NCBI GenBank assembly: GCA_006384855.1
Contig: VCJN01000874.1
Span: 35,334-99,333 of the forward strand
Length of the DNA stretch: 64,000 bases
DNA from: Tetraselmis striata
Lineage: Eukaryota; Chlorophyta; Chlorodendrophyceae; Chlorodendrales; Chlorodendraceae
Direction: 5' to 3'
Part shown: positions 33,536 through 44,851 of the stretch, piece by piece
Position numbering within the stretch: the stretch's first letter is position 1
Layout: each line of letters starts with the position of its first letter
Program-made: the position numbers and the translations under genes
Notes under the pieces: model-generated
Database searches by the model: none
What the model was told of the DNA's origin: nothing
What the model saw: only the letters and a program-made list of their open reading frames with translations

Positions 33536-34360
33536 AGGCTCAACCCAAGTAGAGGTAGGGGCACCTCCACAAATCCCCGGCGCGAAGCGCCGCTTAGTCG
33601 AGATTCACATGAGTATGTACACTGGTATGTATTACGAGGGTAGATATATCGGCCGCTTCATTTTAACTCTTGCCCAGCTTTTAGTCGCTAATTTATGAAA
33701 ATAATGGTGGTGGCACCGTAGGTTTGTCTTGCTGCTGTACGGGTAATCATTAAATCCACCGGTACCCGTACAGGCGCGCGATGGTTCGACGATCGAGCGG
33801 AGGGCTTGGCCCCATGAACGCGCCTTCATGAACGGCGGTGAGTATTAGTGGTACCGTGCCGGCACCAGACGTCGATACTTTCTCGACCGTCTCGTCGGCT
33901 TCGGCAGCCGTTCCCTCGCAGCGTCGCCCGTGGTGGGCGGCAGAGCTCGCCGTCAAGAGCCACTGAGCGGGTATGTAGCTGTAGCTGGCACATACTACGC
34001 CGTCGCAGGTGAAAGGTGCTCTTCTCGACGCCGGTGTGTCTCGGCCAACGTTGCCGGCACAGTGCTGCAGCGCTTGTTACGCCATCCACCGCGCGAAGCA
34101 GACACACCTATTCATACTCAAGGAATATTGGCGCCGAGCGCATTCGCGCACTCAACTCAGACCCAGCGCGTTCAGGGTACGACCTGCCTGACCCCAGGTA
34201 TTCGCGGGTCTCTATTCGCACTGGCATACAAACCACCACAGCCCATTTAGTAGCCGGACACAAGCGAGCGCCGTGGTCCTGTGATTTCTTCCTCCAGGCT
34301 GTGTTCGGCAAGGCCGTGGAGCGGCCGACTCGCTCATGAGCCACTGGGTAAACGCGCGAG
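33536..34360. other. No gene seen; presumed upstream region of the 34365 gene
   Basis: Short open frames on both strands (for example 33930-34250 and minus 34212-34556) overlap one another and show no domain. Confidence 0.5.
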
Positions 34361-34364
34361 CAGG

Positions 34365-35009
34365 ATGCTGATTATTCGCCGGAGCCAGGCGCTGCCAGCC
34401 GTTTACCTTGCGCTGTTCTGCATCAGCAATGATAGATGGGGTGGCATAGTACTGGCGGGTACCCCGCTGGAAGGCGCCTTCCCCCGGAGCTCGCGGCGAC
34501 TGCTGCGTGGCGCGTCCCCTGCCGCCTTCTCGTTCGTGGACGCTCGGAGCGAGCATCCGTCGTGGCGCCCAGCCGCCGGTATGTCCGCCAGCGTGCAGTC
34601 TGAGCCGAGCGCGCCAGCGATCGTGCCGCCGGACGAGGCCGATGACACTGATGATGACGAATCATCGACGGAAGGTGCTGCAGCTGCCCCGGAAATGGGA
34701 CGGTCGCAGGCCGCTCTCGTTGTTTCTCTGCTGGTTCTCAGCGTGCTAGTCGTGCTGCTGGGAGTTCTCTCGGCGGCGCTATTCGCGCGAACCCGGGCCG
34801 TGCGCAGCGCAGATGGAGAGGGCGGCGAAGCCAACGGCGTCAAAGGCAAAGGCAAAGTCGGTGCTGCTGCCGTCGCCGGCGCCCCCGCGGTGAAGTTGCC
34901 GCAGCCGAAGAAAAGCTCAGTCGGAAATGGTGGTTTTGGAGCCTCGGCCAATCGTAGCCTACACGACCTCATTACCACCACGGTCTCCTCCAAGGACTGC
35001 AGCGCATAG
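34365..35009 (+). CDS. Single-pass membrane protein, unknown function (214 aa)
   Basis: One open frame with a stop at 35007-35009, followed by TGTAA at 35025-35029 and again at 35062-35066. Residues 5-20 are hydrophobic after two arginines (IIRRSQALPAVYLALFC) and could be a signal or targeting sequence. Residues 75-113 are Pro/Ser/Ala-rich with an acidic patch (PPDEADDTDDDESSTEG). Residues about 115-141 form a clear transmembrane helix (AALVVSLLVLSVLVVLLGVL). The last 70 residues are basic and Gly/Lys-rich (GVKGKGKVG, KLPQPKKSS). An in-frame ATG at residue 73 (34581) is an alternative start, giving a simple tail-exposed membrane protein. An upstream exon cannot be excluded. No family is recognised; codon composition matches the neighbouring real genes. 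Confidence 0.55.
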   Translation: MLIIRRSQALPAVYLALFCISNDRWGGIVLAGTPLEGAFPRSSRRLLRGASPAAFSFVDARSEHPSWRPAAGMSASVQSEPSAPAIVPPDEADDTDDDESSTEGAAAAPEMGRSQAALVVSLLVLSVLVVLLGVLSAALFARTRAVRSADGEGGEANGVKGKGKVGAAAVAGAPAVKLPQPKKSSVGNGGFGASANRSLHDLITTTVSSKDCSA

Positions 35010-35383
35010 GCAGGCCATGCTGGCTGTAATGTGACCGTGCTGCAGTGACGGCATAGGCTGCTGTAAGCCGGGCTCGGGGTTGAAGAAATCCGATGCATCA
35101 TGATGAAGCACTTTTTGTTTTCATCCCAGGGAACGGACTGGCACTTGTCGTAATTGCGTACAGCGAAATCGTTGCAGACAGGACGAACAGTTGCAGCACA
35201 AATCACCCAAGAAAACTCCAGGCTTTGTCATGCAATGTCAGCAAGATAGGCCGCCATGCTTGTCTACCCCCCACAGGGAATCATCAGCATGAATCCCCCC
35301 TCTCCTACTTCGCAGCCAGCAATTACGACTCGTGTATTTTCTGCGCTTGCAACAAACATTATATAGCAAAGATATATATGGAG

Positions 35384-35430
35384 AGAGAGAGAGAGGGGGG
35401 AAGGGGGGGGGGGGGGAGGGAGAGAGAGCA
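35384..35430. repeat. Purine-only (GA/G)n tract
   Basis: gagagagagagagagggggg followed by a G-rich run and then gagagagag: a polypurine mirror-like tract able to form triplex DNA, in the intergenic space downstream of the bL19 gene. Confidence 0.9.
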
Positions 35431-35903
35431 TATAGCGATGCCATTGTCAATACAAGTGTGGTGTTGCGGAAAGTCGCGCATAATATTGCAGACCTAAACT
35501 TACAAGGCATTTCGGGTACCTCGCCCGCCAAGACGCACCGCATACATCCGCACTGTCCTTAACACTGTGTATGAGGTGTACATTTATTCAAATTCGTGTT
35601 TTCACAAAAAATAGAAGCATCAATATTGTATATATGCGCCGTCAACGGTTAGGCAAATCCCCGGCCGGCGGACACATGCAGTCGCAAGCAAAGAATGCGA
35701 GTTCAACATAAGGATTGCCAATCTGTGTGCACAGCGAGGATGGATACAGTGAAAAGGCGCATGTGGGCAGCAGCGCTTGTTTAAGCATGTTTGCAAGAGT
35801 TTGTTCGTGCGTGTGTCCCCGGAGGAGACCATCTAACCCACCAGGCCATGCAGACCTTGCGACAAGGCGCCGCCCACAGGACATGGCAGGGGAATGGGGA
35901 CAC

Positions 35904-36144
35904 TCAGCCCACGCGGAACTCCTTGGGCGCACGCTCCCGCAAGTAGTACAGCTTGGAGCGCCGCACGGGCCGCCTCTCGAGCACCTCGATCTTCTTGATG
36001 TTGGGGGAGTACCTGCGGACGCGGGGTGGGGGCCGACGCACAGGGCATCAGTGACCCGCCCCAGAGTGGGCGCCAGCGGCAGGCCCGCCTCGCTCGGTAC
36101 CCAATCAACTGCAGGTGCACAACATATTGAAGGCTGCATGAATA

Positions 36145-36196
<52 letters not shown>

Positions 36197-38184
36197 TGCA
36201 GTCATCCATGTACTCTAAACGTATGTACTGTGAATGCACTTTGAGCTCGCGCACGATCAACATTGTTCCCCCCCCCACCCCCACTGGCCTCCACCATGAA
36301 GCGGGGAAGTCAATAAAATAGTTCACTGGTTTCAGAATGTACAACAGACATTCCATATTCATCCATGCAATCTTGCAGCACAGGCGAACACGTACTCGGG
36401 TGCCAAGACGCATATGAGACCCAATGTGAAACAAGTGGAGCCTCAACCTGCGGCCGCGGGCTGCCCGCAGGCGCAGTAGCTTCTCGGTACATGTTCCGCG
36501 TTTTGTTTGGCAGGCGAGGCGGGTTCGTATTCGTCGCAGTGTCTGTGCACGGCATCTCTTGACAAAACTCAAGCGATTGTCAAGGTGCCGGAACAATGCA
36601 CTCGAGATTCAGTGGCAACGCTGCGGTCACCGCAGCGCGGCAGGTGGAACACCGGATACTAGCCAGTATACATTAACGGCGCTCATCCCGGTACGGCAAC
36701 TCAATCCTTTCTCCAGGTACCGCGCCCCGGTCCAGCATTCGGTGCAGCCTCTCGGGAGGGCGCTCCCACACGACATGGCAAAAGGCGCCGCATGGCCGGA
36801 TATTTGAGTCCATGTTTTTATTGACGAAACGCTTCGCCATACCACGTGCGCTATTCGTCCACTATTCTGATTTTGCAATCGCAAACCTGGGATACCTTAT
36901 AAACATGCACGATTGTTTATATACAAGATTTCTGTGTGTCGCCGCGCCAGCACCGGGACTGCTGGGGTCCGCGGAGGCGCTCGGACAAGGTACACCGGCT
37001 CCAGTGGCGATGCTTCATGGGGGCAACAGGGCGGGGGCGCTCACAGCGGGAAGCGGCGCTCGAAGGCCTCGTTGCCAAAGGCGTTGCGGATGGTGAAGCT
37101 GGAGCGCAGGCCGGCGTTGGTGCGCGCGATGCAGAGGCCCGTCACCACGTTCTCGCGCCGCCGGTTCTCCGGCGTCACCAGCGTGATCTGCAGCACGTCG
37201 CCCGAGCGGAAGTCGCCGGGGAGGGACTTCTCCGCCAGGCGCTCCGTCGCCTCCTCCGCCTCCAGCGTCTGCGCGGCCCAGCGGGGGCACAATGGCTTAG
37301 CCGGAGCTGCTCACGCATCATGGCGTTCAAGTCGTGTCGACGCATCGGTCAACTCCAGCTCCTTGTTGTCATGCGCACGCATCCCGCATTCCGAATCGCA
37401 CCGCCTTCGAAAAGAAGATGGCACGCTCGGGGATTCCACAAGAACTCTCACGGATGGGGATTGGAAGCGCCGCTTCAGATGCTGCGCATGGGGCTGTGCC
37501 GAGTGCAAATGCAAATGCAATGGAAGCAGCGCTGACTTTTAGCCCTGAGTTGAAAGGGCTTGCATGCAACAACCTATACACAGGAACAATCGCTGCTTCC
37601 GGTAGCGTTCTGTCCACCGACCTCTGACCTCTGGCAGGCTGGGCAGGGCCCCCCCTCCGCAGTGCCCTTACTGCTGATGTCACCGACCGTACACCCGTAA
37701 TCAAGGAACAACTGCAAATGTGTATAGAAGTTGTTAACTGATTATGCGACCCATTGGCTGATTGTGTTTCAACTATCCTTGGATGGCCAAGACTTGGAGT
37801 GTACAGGGGGGGGGGGGGGGGGGGGCTGCCTGCCTGCACGAGGTGCGCCATCCGTTTGAAGTAGGACTTGCGCTTGAAGAGCTCCTTGGTGGGCGTCCAC
37901 GGCTCCTGCGCCTGGCCGCGCGCGTACTTGAGCCCCAGCGCCTCCGCCTTGAGCTCGCGCGCCCCCTTCGCCTCGCCCCCGCCCTTGCGCGCCGCCTCCG
38001 CGGCCGTGCTGGCGCTCGCGGCGGGCACGCCGCCGCCAAAGCAGCGCGCGCTGGCGGCGGGCAGCAGCGTGCTCGCGACAGCGGGTGGCGCGCCGCTGCC
38101 CGCGGCCGCCTGCGGAGCGGCGGCCCAGCCGCTGCACCGGCTCAGGGCGCCCGCTGCGCCGCGCAGGAGGCGGGCGGCGGACAT
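35904..38184 (-). CDS. Ribosomal protein bL19, organellar (probably mitochondrial), 3 exons, 227 aa
   Basis: Minus-strand exons 38184-37834, 37268-37045 and 36012-35904. Phases join (0, then 2+1). Residues 1-60 are Ala/Arg/Ser-rich without acidic residues (MSAARLLRGAAGALSRCSG, ending ARCFGG), typical of a mitochondrial presequence; plastid targeting is possible. The bL19 body has FRSGDVLQITLVTPENRRRE, VVTGLCIARTNAGLRSSFTI and RNAFGNEAFERRFPLYSPNI, ending VRRSKLYYLRERAPKEFRVG. This is the conserved SH3-like domain and the KLYYLR tail that contacts 23S-type rRNA at the subunit interface. Intron 1 starts either at a GC donor (GTGCAG|GCAGGC, used here) or at a GT two codons earlier; both keep frame. 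Its sense strand carries a run of about 19 C just after the donor. Intron 2 holds a CA microsatellite. The start is the ATG at 38184; the frame upstream has no ATG. Confidence 0.9.
36149..36194. repeat. (CA)n microsatellite in intron 2 of bL19
   Basis: About 22 CA units, roughly 140 bp upstream (genomic sense) of the last exon's acceptor. Confidence 0.95.
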
Positions 38185-38189
38185 GCTGG

Positions 38190-39140
38190 CGGAGGGTGAG
38201 GAGGGGGCTGCGCGGGAAGACCTGTAGCAGGGGCGGGACAAGGGGGGCGAGGGGTTGAGCGGCAGGGCTGACCGGAGGGATTGCCACTTATTCCGGCCGA
38301 TATCAGCTGAGTTTAGTTCCGGCGGAAATCCTGCTCATCATCGACGCCCCACCCAGCGCGGTGGGGGGTCAGGGCAGGTGGCTCCCCGCCCCCTAACTAG
38401 CTCCCTGGACTGATCAAGTTCGCAACGTAAGCGCGCAACTATACCCGTAGATGAGAAATCGCCAGCCGTGTGATGGGGCCAGGCCCAGTGACAGGGCGGC
38501 GCCAGAAGGAAAGATGTGGCGGGCGGAGGTAGCAGGGGAGCGGGTCGCGTGCTAGCGGCTCTACTGATGCGGCGTTCCTGTGGCTGGTGCGGGGGGGAGG
38601 GGAGGTGCAATGGGGGAATAAGGGAGGGGGAAGGGGGGAGAGGTGATGGAAGGGCAAGTGGGAGCGGAGGGGGAGGGGGGGTAAAGTGGTGTTGGGGGGG
38701 CGGGTTACCGGCGGCGGCGGGCTCCGTTTCCTGTGTTAAGCGGCACGCCACAGCCCTGGGGTCCACCCCGCCCAGCAGCGCGTACTTTCGGTGGTGGGGA
38801 GTTGCGTTCTGGTTCTCGGCGAAAGGAAGGTGGGGAGCGAAATGACCGCCGGGACCAGGCAGGCTTAGGGATACAGCCGCACGGGTACCTGTAGTTGCGA
38901 TTCGCTAGTGTTCATCGCGCACGAGCGGTGGGGTGCGCAGGCGGACAGACGGCGGACCGCGCGTCGTGGCTACGAATAAAATAAGTACCTGGTAGGCGGT
39001 GGCTTTCGCGTGGTCATCAGTGCGGGCCGCCCGGGCCGGTATTTTGTAATTTCGTGGCGGTGTCTTGATTTCATGTAGCCGCGGTTTAATGTTTCCAACA
39101 GTGTTGTAATTATTATCACTGACCTTCAATTAGTCTTGCA
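38190..39140. other. Upstream region of bL19; G-rich, no gene seen
   Basis: 38580-38710 is a polypurine (G/A) block on the plus strand. Open frames through it (38516-38845, minus 38338-38766) are low-complexity. Confidence 0.5.
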
Positions 39141-39144
39141 GAAT

Positions 39145-39355
39145 AATTATTAGTTACATGAGCTAGCTGCAAAAGGCGATCAGGAAACCACCCGAAAAAG
39201 CAAAAGGAAACGTCCATTACAGCAATTGCGCGGTGGGAGCAGCACCAGACGAGGGTGCGGAATAAGCACGGGCAGACGCATCAGACTTGGCCGTCTGCAC
39301 TCCGGCAGAGAGAATGCCGCCCAAGGTAATCCTTATCTTGCACGCAAGCCTTGCA
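39145..39355 (-). repeat. Dispersed repeat with a protein-C-terminus-like end, copy 2
   Basis: See 33190-33400. The minus-strand reading is LGGILSAGVQTAKSDASARA, then a Ser/Ala-rich end and a stop, with catgtaactaataa downstream. Confidence 0.6.
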
Positions 39356-39413
39356 GAAAGCTTCGGCAATTCGCTTCATGACGGGGCGTCGGGAGCGCAA
39401 AGCGCGCCTGCTG

Positions 39414-39857
39414 TTTTTCCCGCCCCCGGGACAGGACTGGCACGAGTGAAACCCTAACCATCAGTCGCTAGTATGATAGTAGTATACTAGTATCGAGGGC
39501 TTTCATTATTTAAAAAGGCGCGCAAGGGGACAATATGTGTCCCTCTCCTCCCTCTATGGCTACATCAGCGCAAGTCATTCTGTAACATCAGGGCACTCGA
39601 TATTGTGTACATGGCTGATGACTGCGAGTTAGAATACGAAGTCCGTAATCAATGAGATATGAACATATTCAGTGTTATTATCTTGTGTACACTGCAACCT
39701 GAGATCAGTGATGTAGTGTTGCTGACGAATCTATCGAACATTCGTGGGAAAGTATACACTGTACAACATCAACTGGATCGCTGATGCCTAAACGGCCGTC
39801 GTAGCGACGCTGCAAGGGTTTCACTGGTGCCAGTCCTGTCCCGGGGGCGAAAAAAAA
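39414..39857. mobile_element. 444-bp element with about 42-bp terminal inverted repeats (MITE-like)
   Basis: The left end, 39414-39455 (tttttcccgcccccgggaca to cacgagtgaaaccct), is the inverse of the right end, 39815-39856 (agggtttcactggtgccagt to cccgggggcgaaaaa), with about three mismatches. The interior is AT-rich with no coding frame. Partial end copies occur at 7829-7945 and 59402-59458, so it is a repeat family. I could not identify a target-site duplication. Confidence 0.75.
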
Positions 39858-40109
39858 CACATCAAATACGGACGGTGCATGATCACCTGGCTGTGTTTTG
39901 GGTTTCCAACTTGTTCCGATATTGATCATGGTTGGCAGTCGTGGCATAGCGCCGGCATACATCCAAAGGCACGTCCAACAATATATCCGTAAAGTCCTTA
40001 GCGCCATGTACCGTTCTACCGTGCCACCCTATATACGTCTTTTGTGACAATTACGATCATGATGTGCTACAGGTTAGTATGAGAACGATGATGTACGAGT
40101 GCTAGTCGT

Positions 40110-41456
40110 ACACCCCTCCACATAAGTTTGGGGTCCCTTTTCGGCAGTCTCAAGACTTCACAAGTCTAGGGTACCTGAACGTAGGGTATATGAGATGAAA
40201 CCCTGGAATCTCAGAGGGCTTTATAAAACCTGCATGACGAGTGGCTCAAACCGAAACTTAATGACCTTTGACTAGGGAATCACGCTGCACCTGGTGCGTG
40301 GATGGGCGTCGCCTGCAACTGCACCAAAACCGGGGTCGGTATCACGCACACGCCGACGCGCGTGAATAGACAACCAAACGGCGGGATGGCCATGAACGCG
40401 TGAGGAAACACATTGGCGAGGGGCTCGGGTGCATTTGGTTGGGGTGCAGCCGTGTGGGCGGCGGCCAGTGCATGTCGCGTTGCGATACTGGCATGGCATC
40501 AGTGTCGGCCACGCGCAGCAACACCCCCTTGGCTTCAAAACGCTATAACTTCTCAGGGTTTGCTCAGAAAAACTTTTTAAAAATATCACGCGATTCCTCG
40601 TTCAATTCTGCGTCGGGAACACTCTTCCATAACCACAAAATCGATTTTTTGGGTCTCTGGAAAAAATCCCCAAAGATGATCATCCAAGTTGCCCCTCACT
40701 GCCTCATGTGCCCACCCATATCGGGCGCGTGGCTTTGCGCCAAGTGCGTGTCTAAGCCCCATACTCAGTTGCGTGAGAGCGTTATGTATGTGGATGACCA
40801 CGGACCACCAACACTTGGCATGTGCCACCTCCTAGCGATACACACATCTACCAGCCAAAATGCCATTTTCCACAGCAGTTTTCAAGGAATTTCATATTAA
40901 TCAAAATCCACGCCCCTACCGCGCCACCCCGCCCACGAAAGGGTGCAACTGGCATTCCACCACGCGCCCCCATGGTAGAGCATTGCCCTACGCCAAGGGG
41001 GCCATCGAGCGCCTCTCCTACGTGCGTTCGCCACAGAAACAGCAGCATTTTCACCCCAAAACTGCTCCCCACAGTGGCCAACTTGACGCTGGGGTGTCAC
41101 GTCGTGCCTATAGCGACATGCTTTCAGTGGCCTACACGCACGGTGTGTGCAACTTATGCCAAGGGCCGTATCCACCGAGTTTGGTGCGACGAGTGCCGCT
41201 ATTTCCATAGGTTTGGACGGTTGGCGCAACCCACAACTTTCTGGCGCCAACGCACCATGCAATGATTTCGCGTTTTTGAAAGGGCGCCCACAAATGGTCG
41301 TGTTGTCGCGCGGGTGGGTATAAAGCGCACAATAGGCGTTCGCCCGAACTATTCCCACTGTAGTTAGCATGTATGCACATGCAGCCGGCGTGATCCTCGC
41401 CCATGCATGCGCTTTGCGATCGAAAATGCAAAACCCGGACTTATGTGGAGGGGTGT
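40110..41456. mobile_element. Array unit E1: 1,347-bp segment with 18-bp terminal inverted repeats
   Basis: Starts acacccctccacataagt and ends with the exact inverse, acttatgtggaggggtgt. The similarity continues more loosely inward (ggggtcccttttcgg against cgaaaatgcaaaaccc). The left flank (gagtgctagtcgt) is unique DNA. Inside, plus-strand frames of 166 codons (40400-40900) and 147 codons (40822-41265), and a minus-strand frame of 212 codons starting in the spacer (41535-40897), overlap one another. Short Cys pairs can be seen (HCLMCPP, WLCAKC, WCDECRYFH), like zinc-ribbon halves, but no complete domain. A small perfect hairpin, agacttcacaagtct, lies near the left end. Confidence 0.85.
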
Positions 41457-41630
41457 GCGCCGCACCAAGCGCGCTCGACGAGGTCGCAATAAGGCGTCTT
41501 GGGACAGTGAGCCCTTTCGAGCCCGTGGCTCGCATGTGGATGCATCATGGGCATATGCAGCCAGTAGGAGCATTGGGGTGATTCAAACATGCCGCGTCGG
41601 CCGTATATGGCCGAATGACACATGGCCAAC
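41457..41630. repeat. Array spacer S (174 bp)
   Basis: From gcgccgcaccaagcgcgctc to gaatgacacatggccaac. The same spacer lies between every pair of units (42978-43151, 43157-43330, 44678-44851, 46199-46372, 47720-47893, 47899-48072). It is absent from the outer flanks of the array. Confidence 0.9.
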
Positions 41631-42977
41631 ACACCCCTCCACATAAGTTTGGGGTCCCTTTTCGGCAGTCTCAAGACTTCACAAGTCTAGGGTACCTGAA
41701 CGTAGGGTATATGAGATGAAACCCTGGAATCTCAGAGGGCTTTATAAAACCTGCATGACGAGTGGCTCAAACCGAAACTTAATGACCTTTGACTAGGGAA
41801 TCACGCTGCACCTGGTGCGTGGATGGGCGTCGCCTGCAACTGCACCAAAACCGGGGTCGGTATCACGCACACGCCGACGCGCGTGAATAGACAACCAAAC
41901 GGCGGGATGGCCATGAACGCGTGAGGAAACACATTGGCGAGGGGCTCGGGTGCATTTGGTTGGGGTGCAGCCGTGTGGGCGGCGGCCAGTGCATGTCGCG
42001 TTGCGATACTGGCATGGCATCAGTGTCGGCCACGCGCAGCAACACCCCCTTGGCTTCAAAACGCTATAACTTCTCAGGGTTTGCTCAGAAAAACTTTTTA
42101 AAAATATCACGCGATTCCTCGTTCAATTCTGCGTCGGGAACACTCTTCCATAACCACAAAATCGATTTTTTGGGTCTCTGGAAAAAATCCCCAAAGATGA
42201 TCATCCAAGTTGCCCCTCACTGCCTCATGTGCCCACCCATATCGGGCGCGTGGCTTTGCGCCAAGTGCGTGTCTAAGCCCCATACTCAGTTGCGTGAGAG
42301 CGTTATGTATGTGGATGACCACGGACCACCAACACTTGGCATGTGCCACCTCCTAGCGATACACACATCTACCAGCCAAAATGCCATTTTCCACAGCAGT
42401 TTTCAAGGAATTTCATATTAATCAAAATCCACGCCCCTACCGCGCCACCCCGCCCACGAAAGGGTGCAACTGGCATTCCACCACGCGCCCCCATGGTAGA
42501 GCATTGCCCTACGCCAAGGGGGCCATCGAGCGCCTCTCCTACGTGCGTTCGCCACAGAAACAGCAGCATTTTCACCCCAAAACTGCTCCCCACAGTGGCC
42601 AACTTGACGTTGGGGTGTCACGTCGTGCCTATAGCGACATGCTTTCAGTGGCCTACACGCACGGTGTGTGCAACTTATGCCAAGGGCCGTATCCACCGAG
42701 TTTGGTGCGACGAGTGCCGCTATTTCCATAGGTTTGGACGGTTGGCGCAACCCACAACTTTCTGGCGCCAACGCACCATGCAATGATTTCGCGTTTTTGA
42801 AAGGGCGCCCACAAATGGTCGTGTTGTCGCGCGGGTGGGTATAAAGCGCACAATAGGCGTTCGCCCGAACTATTCCCACTGTAGTTAGCATGTATGCACA
42901 TGCAGCCGGCGTGATCCTCGCCCATGCATGCGCTTTGCGATCGAAAATGCAAAACCCGGACTTATGTGGAGGGGTGT
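41631..42977. mobile_element. Array unit E2
   Basis: 1,347 bp, the same ends as E1 and nearly identical; it differs from E1 for example at 42610 (gacgttggg for gacgctggg). Confidence 0.85.
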
Positions 42978-43330
42978 GCGCCGCACCAAGCGCGCTCGAC
43001 GAGGTCGCAATAAGGCGTCTTGGGACAGTGAGCCCTTTCGAGCCCGTGGCTCGCATGTGGATGCATCATGGGCATATGCAGCCAGTAGGAGCATTGGGGT
43101 GATTCAAACATGCCGCGTCGGCCGTATATGGCCGAATGACACATGGCCAACACTGTGCGCCGCACCAAGCGCGCTCGACGAGGTCGCAATAAGGCGTCTT
43201 GGGACAGTGAGCCCTTTCGAGCCCGTGGCTCGCATGTGGATGCATCATGGGCATATGCAGCCAGTAGGAGCATTGGGGTGATTCAAACATGCCGCGTCGG
43301 CCGTATATGGCCGAATGACACATGGCCAAC
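42978..43330. repeat. Duplicated spacer S-actgt-S
   Basis: Two spacers joined by the five bases actgt (43152-43156) where a unit would otherwise sit. Confidence 0.9.
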
Positions 43331-44677
43331 ACACCCCTCCACATAAGTTTGGGGTCCCTTTTCGGCAGTCTCAAGACTTCACAAGTCTAGGGTACCTGAA
43401 CGTAGGGTATATGAGATGAAACCCTGGAATCTCAGAGGGCTTTATAAAACCTGCATGACGAGTGGCTCAAACCGAAACTTAATGACCTTTGACTAGGGAA
43501 TCACGCTGCACCTGGTGCGTGGATGGGCGTCGCCTGCAACTGCACCAAAACCGGGGTCGGTATCACGCACACGCCGACGCGCGTGAATAGACAACCAAAC
43601 GGCGGGATGGCCATGAACGCGTGAGGAAACACATTGGCGAGGGGCTCGGGTGCATTTGGTTGGGGTGCAGCCGTGTGGGCGGCGGCCAGTGCATGTCGCG
43701 TTGCGATACTGGCATGGCATCAGTGTCGGCCACGCGCAGCAACACCCCCTTGGCTTCAAAACGCTATAACTTCTCAGGGTTTGCTCAGAAAAACTTTTTA
43801 AAAATATCACGCGATTCCTCGTTCAATTCTGCGTCGGGAACACTCTTCCATAACCACAAAATCGATTTTTTGGGTCTCCGGAAAAAATCCCCAAAGATGA
43901 TCATCCAAGTTGCCCCTCACTGCCTCATGTGCCCACCCATATCGGGCGCGTGGCTTTGCGCCAAGTGCGTGTCTAAGCCCCATACTCAGTTGCGTGAGAG
44001 CGTTATGTATGTGGATGACCACGGACCACCAACACTTGGCATGTGCCACCTCCTAGCGATACACACATCTACCAGCCAAAATGCCATTTTCCACAGCAGT
44101 TTTCAAGGAATTTCATATTAATCAAAATCCACGCCCCTACCGCGCCACCCCGCCCACGAAAGGGTGCAACTGGCATTCCACCACGCGCCCCCATGGTAGA
44201 GCATTGCCCTACGCCAAGGGGGGCATCGAGCGCCTCTCCTACGTGCGTTCGCCACAGAAACAGCAGCATTTTCACCCCAAAACTGCTCCCCACAGTGGCC
44301 AACTTGACGTTGGGGTGTCACGTCGTGCCTATAGCGACATGCTTTCAGTGGCCTACACGCACGGTGTGTGCAACGTATGCCAAGGGCCGTATCCACCGAG
44401 TTTGGTGCGACGAGTGCCGCTATTTCCATAGGTTTGGACGGTTGGCGCAACCCACAACTTTCTGGCGCCAACGCACCATGCAATGATTTCGCGTTTTTGA
44501 AAGGGCGCCCACAAATGGTCGCGTTGTCGCGCGGGTGGGTATAAAGCGCACAATAGGCGTTCGCCCGAACTATTCCCACTGTAGTTAGCATGTATGCACA
44601 TGCAGCCGGCGTGATCCTCGCCCATGCATGCGCTTTGCGATCGAAAATGCAAAACCCGGACTTATGTGGAGGGGTGT
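43331..44677. mobile_element. Array unit E3
   Basis: 1,347 bp. Shares with E4 the variants ggggggcatcgag and caacgtatgcc, which E1, E2, E5 and E6 lack. Confidence 0.85.
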
Positions 44678-44851
44678 GCGCCGCACCAAGCGCGCTCGAC
44701 GAGGTCGCAATAAGGCGTCTTGGGACAGTGAGCCCTTTCGAGCCCGTGGCTCGCATGTGGATGCATCATGGGCATATGCAGCCAGTAGGAGCATTGGGGT
44801 GATTCAAACATGCCGCGTCGGCCGTATATGGCCGAATGACACATGGCCAAC

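Noticed and set aside
37362-37833. Extra coding content in intron 1 of bL19 (plus-strand and minus-strand frames)
   Set aside because: The bL19 reading is complete without it, and the frames are unrecognised.
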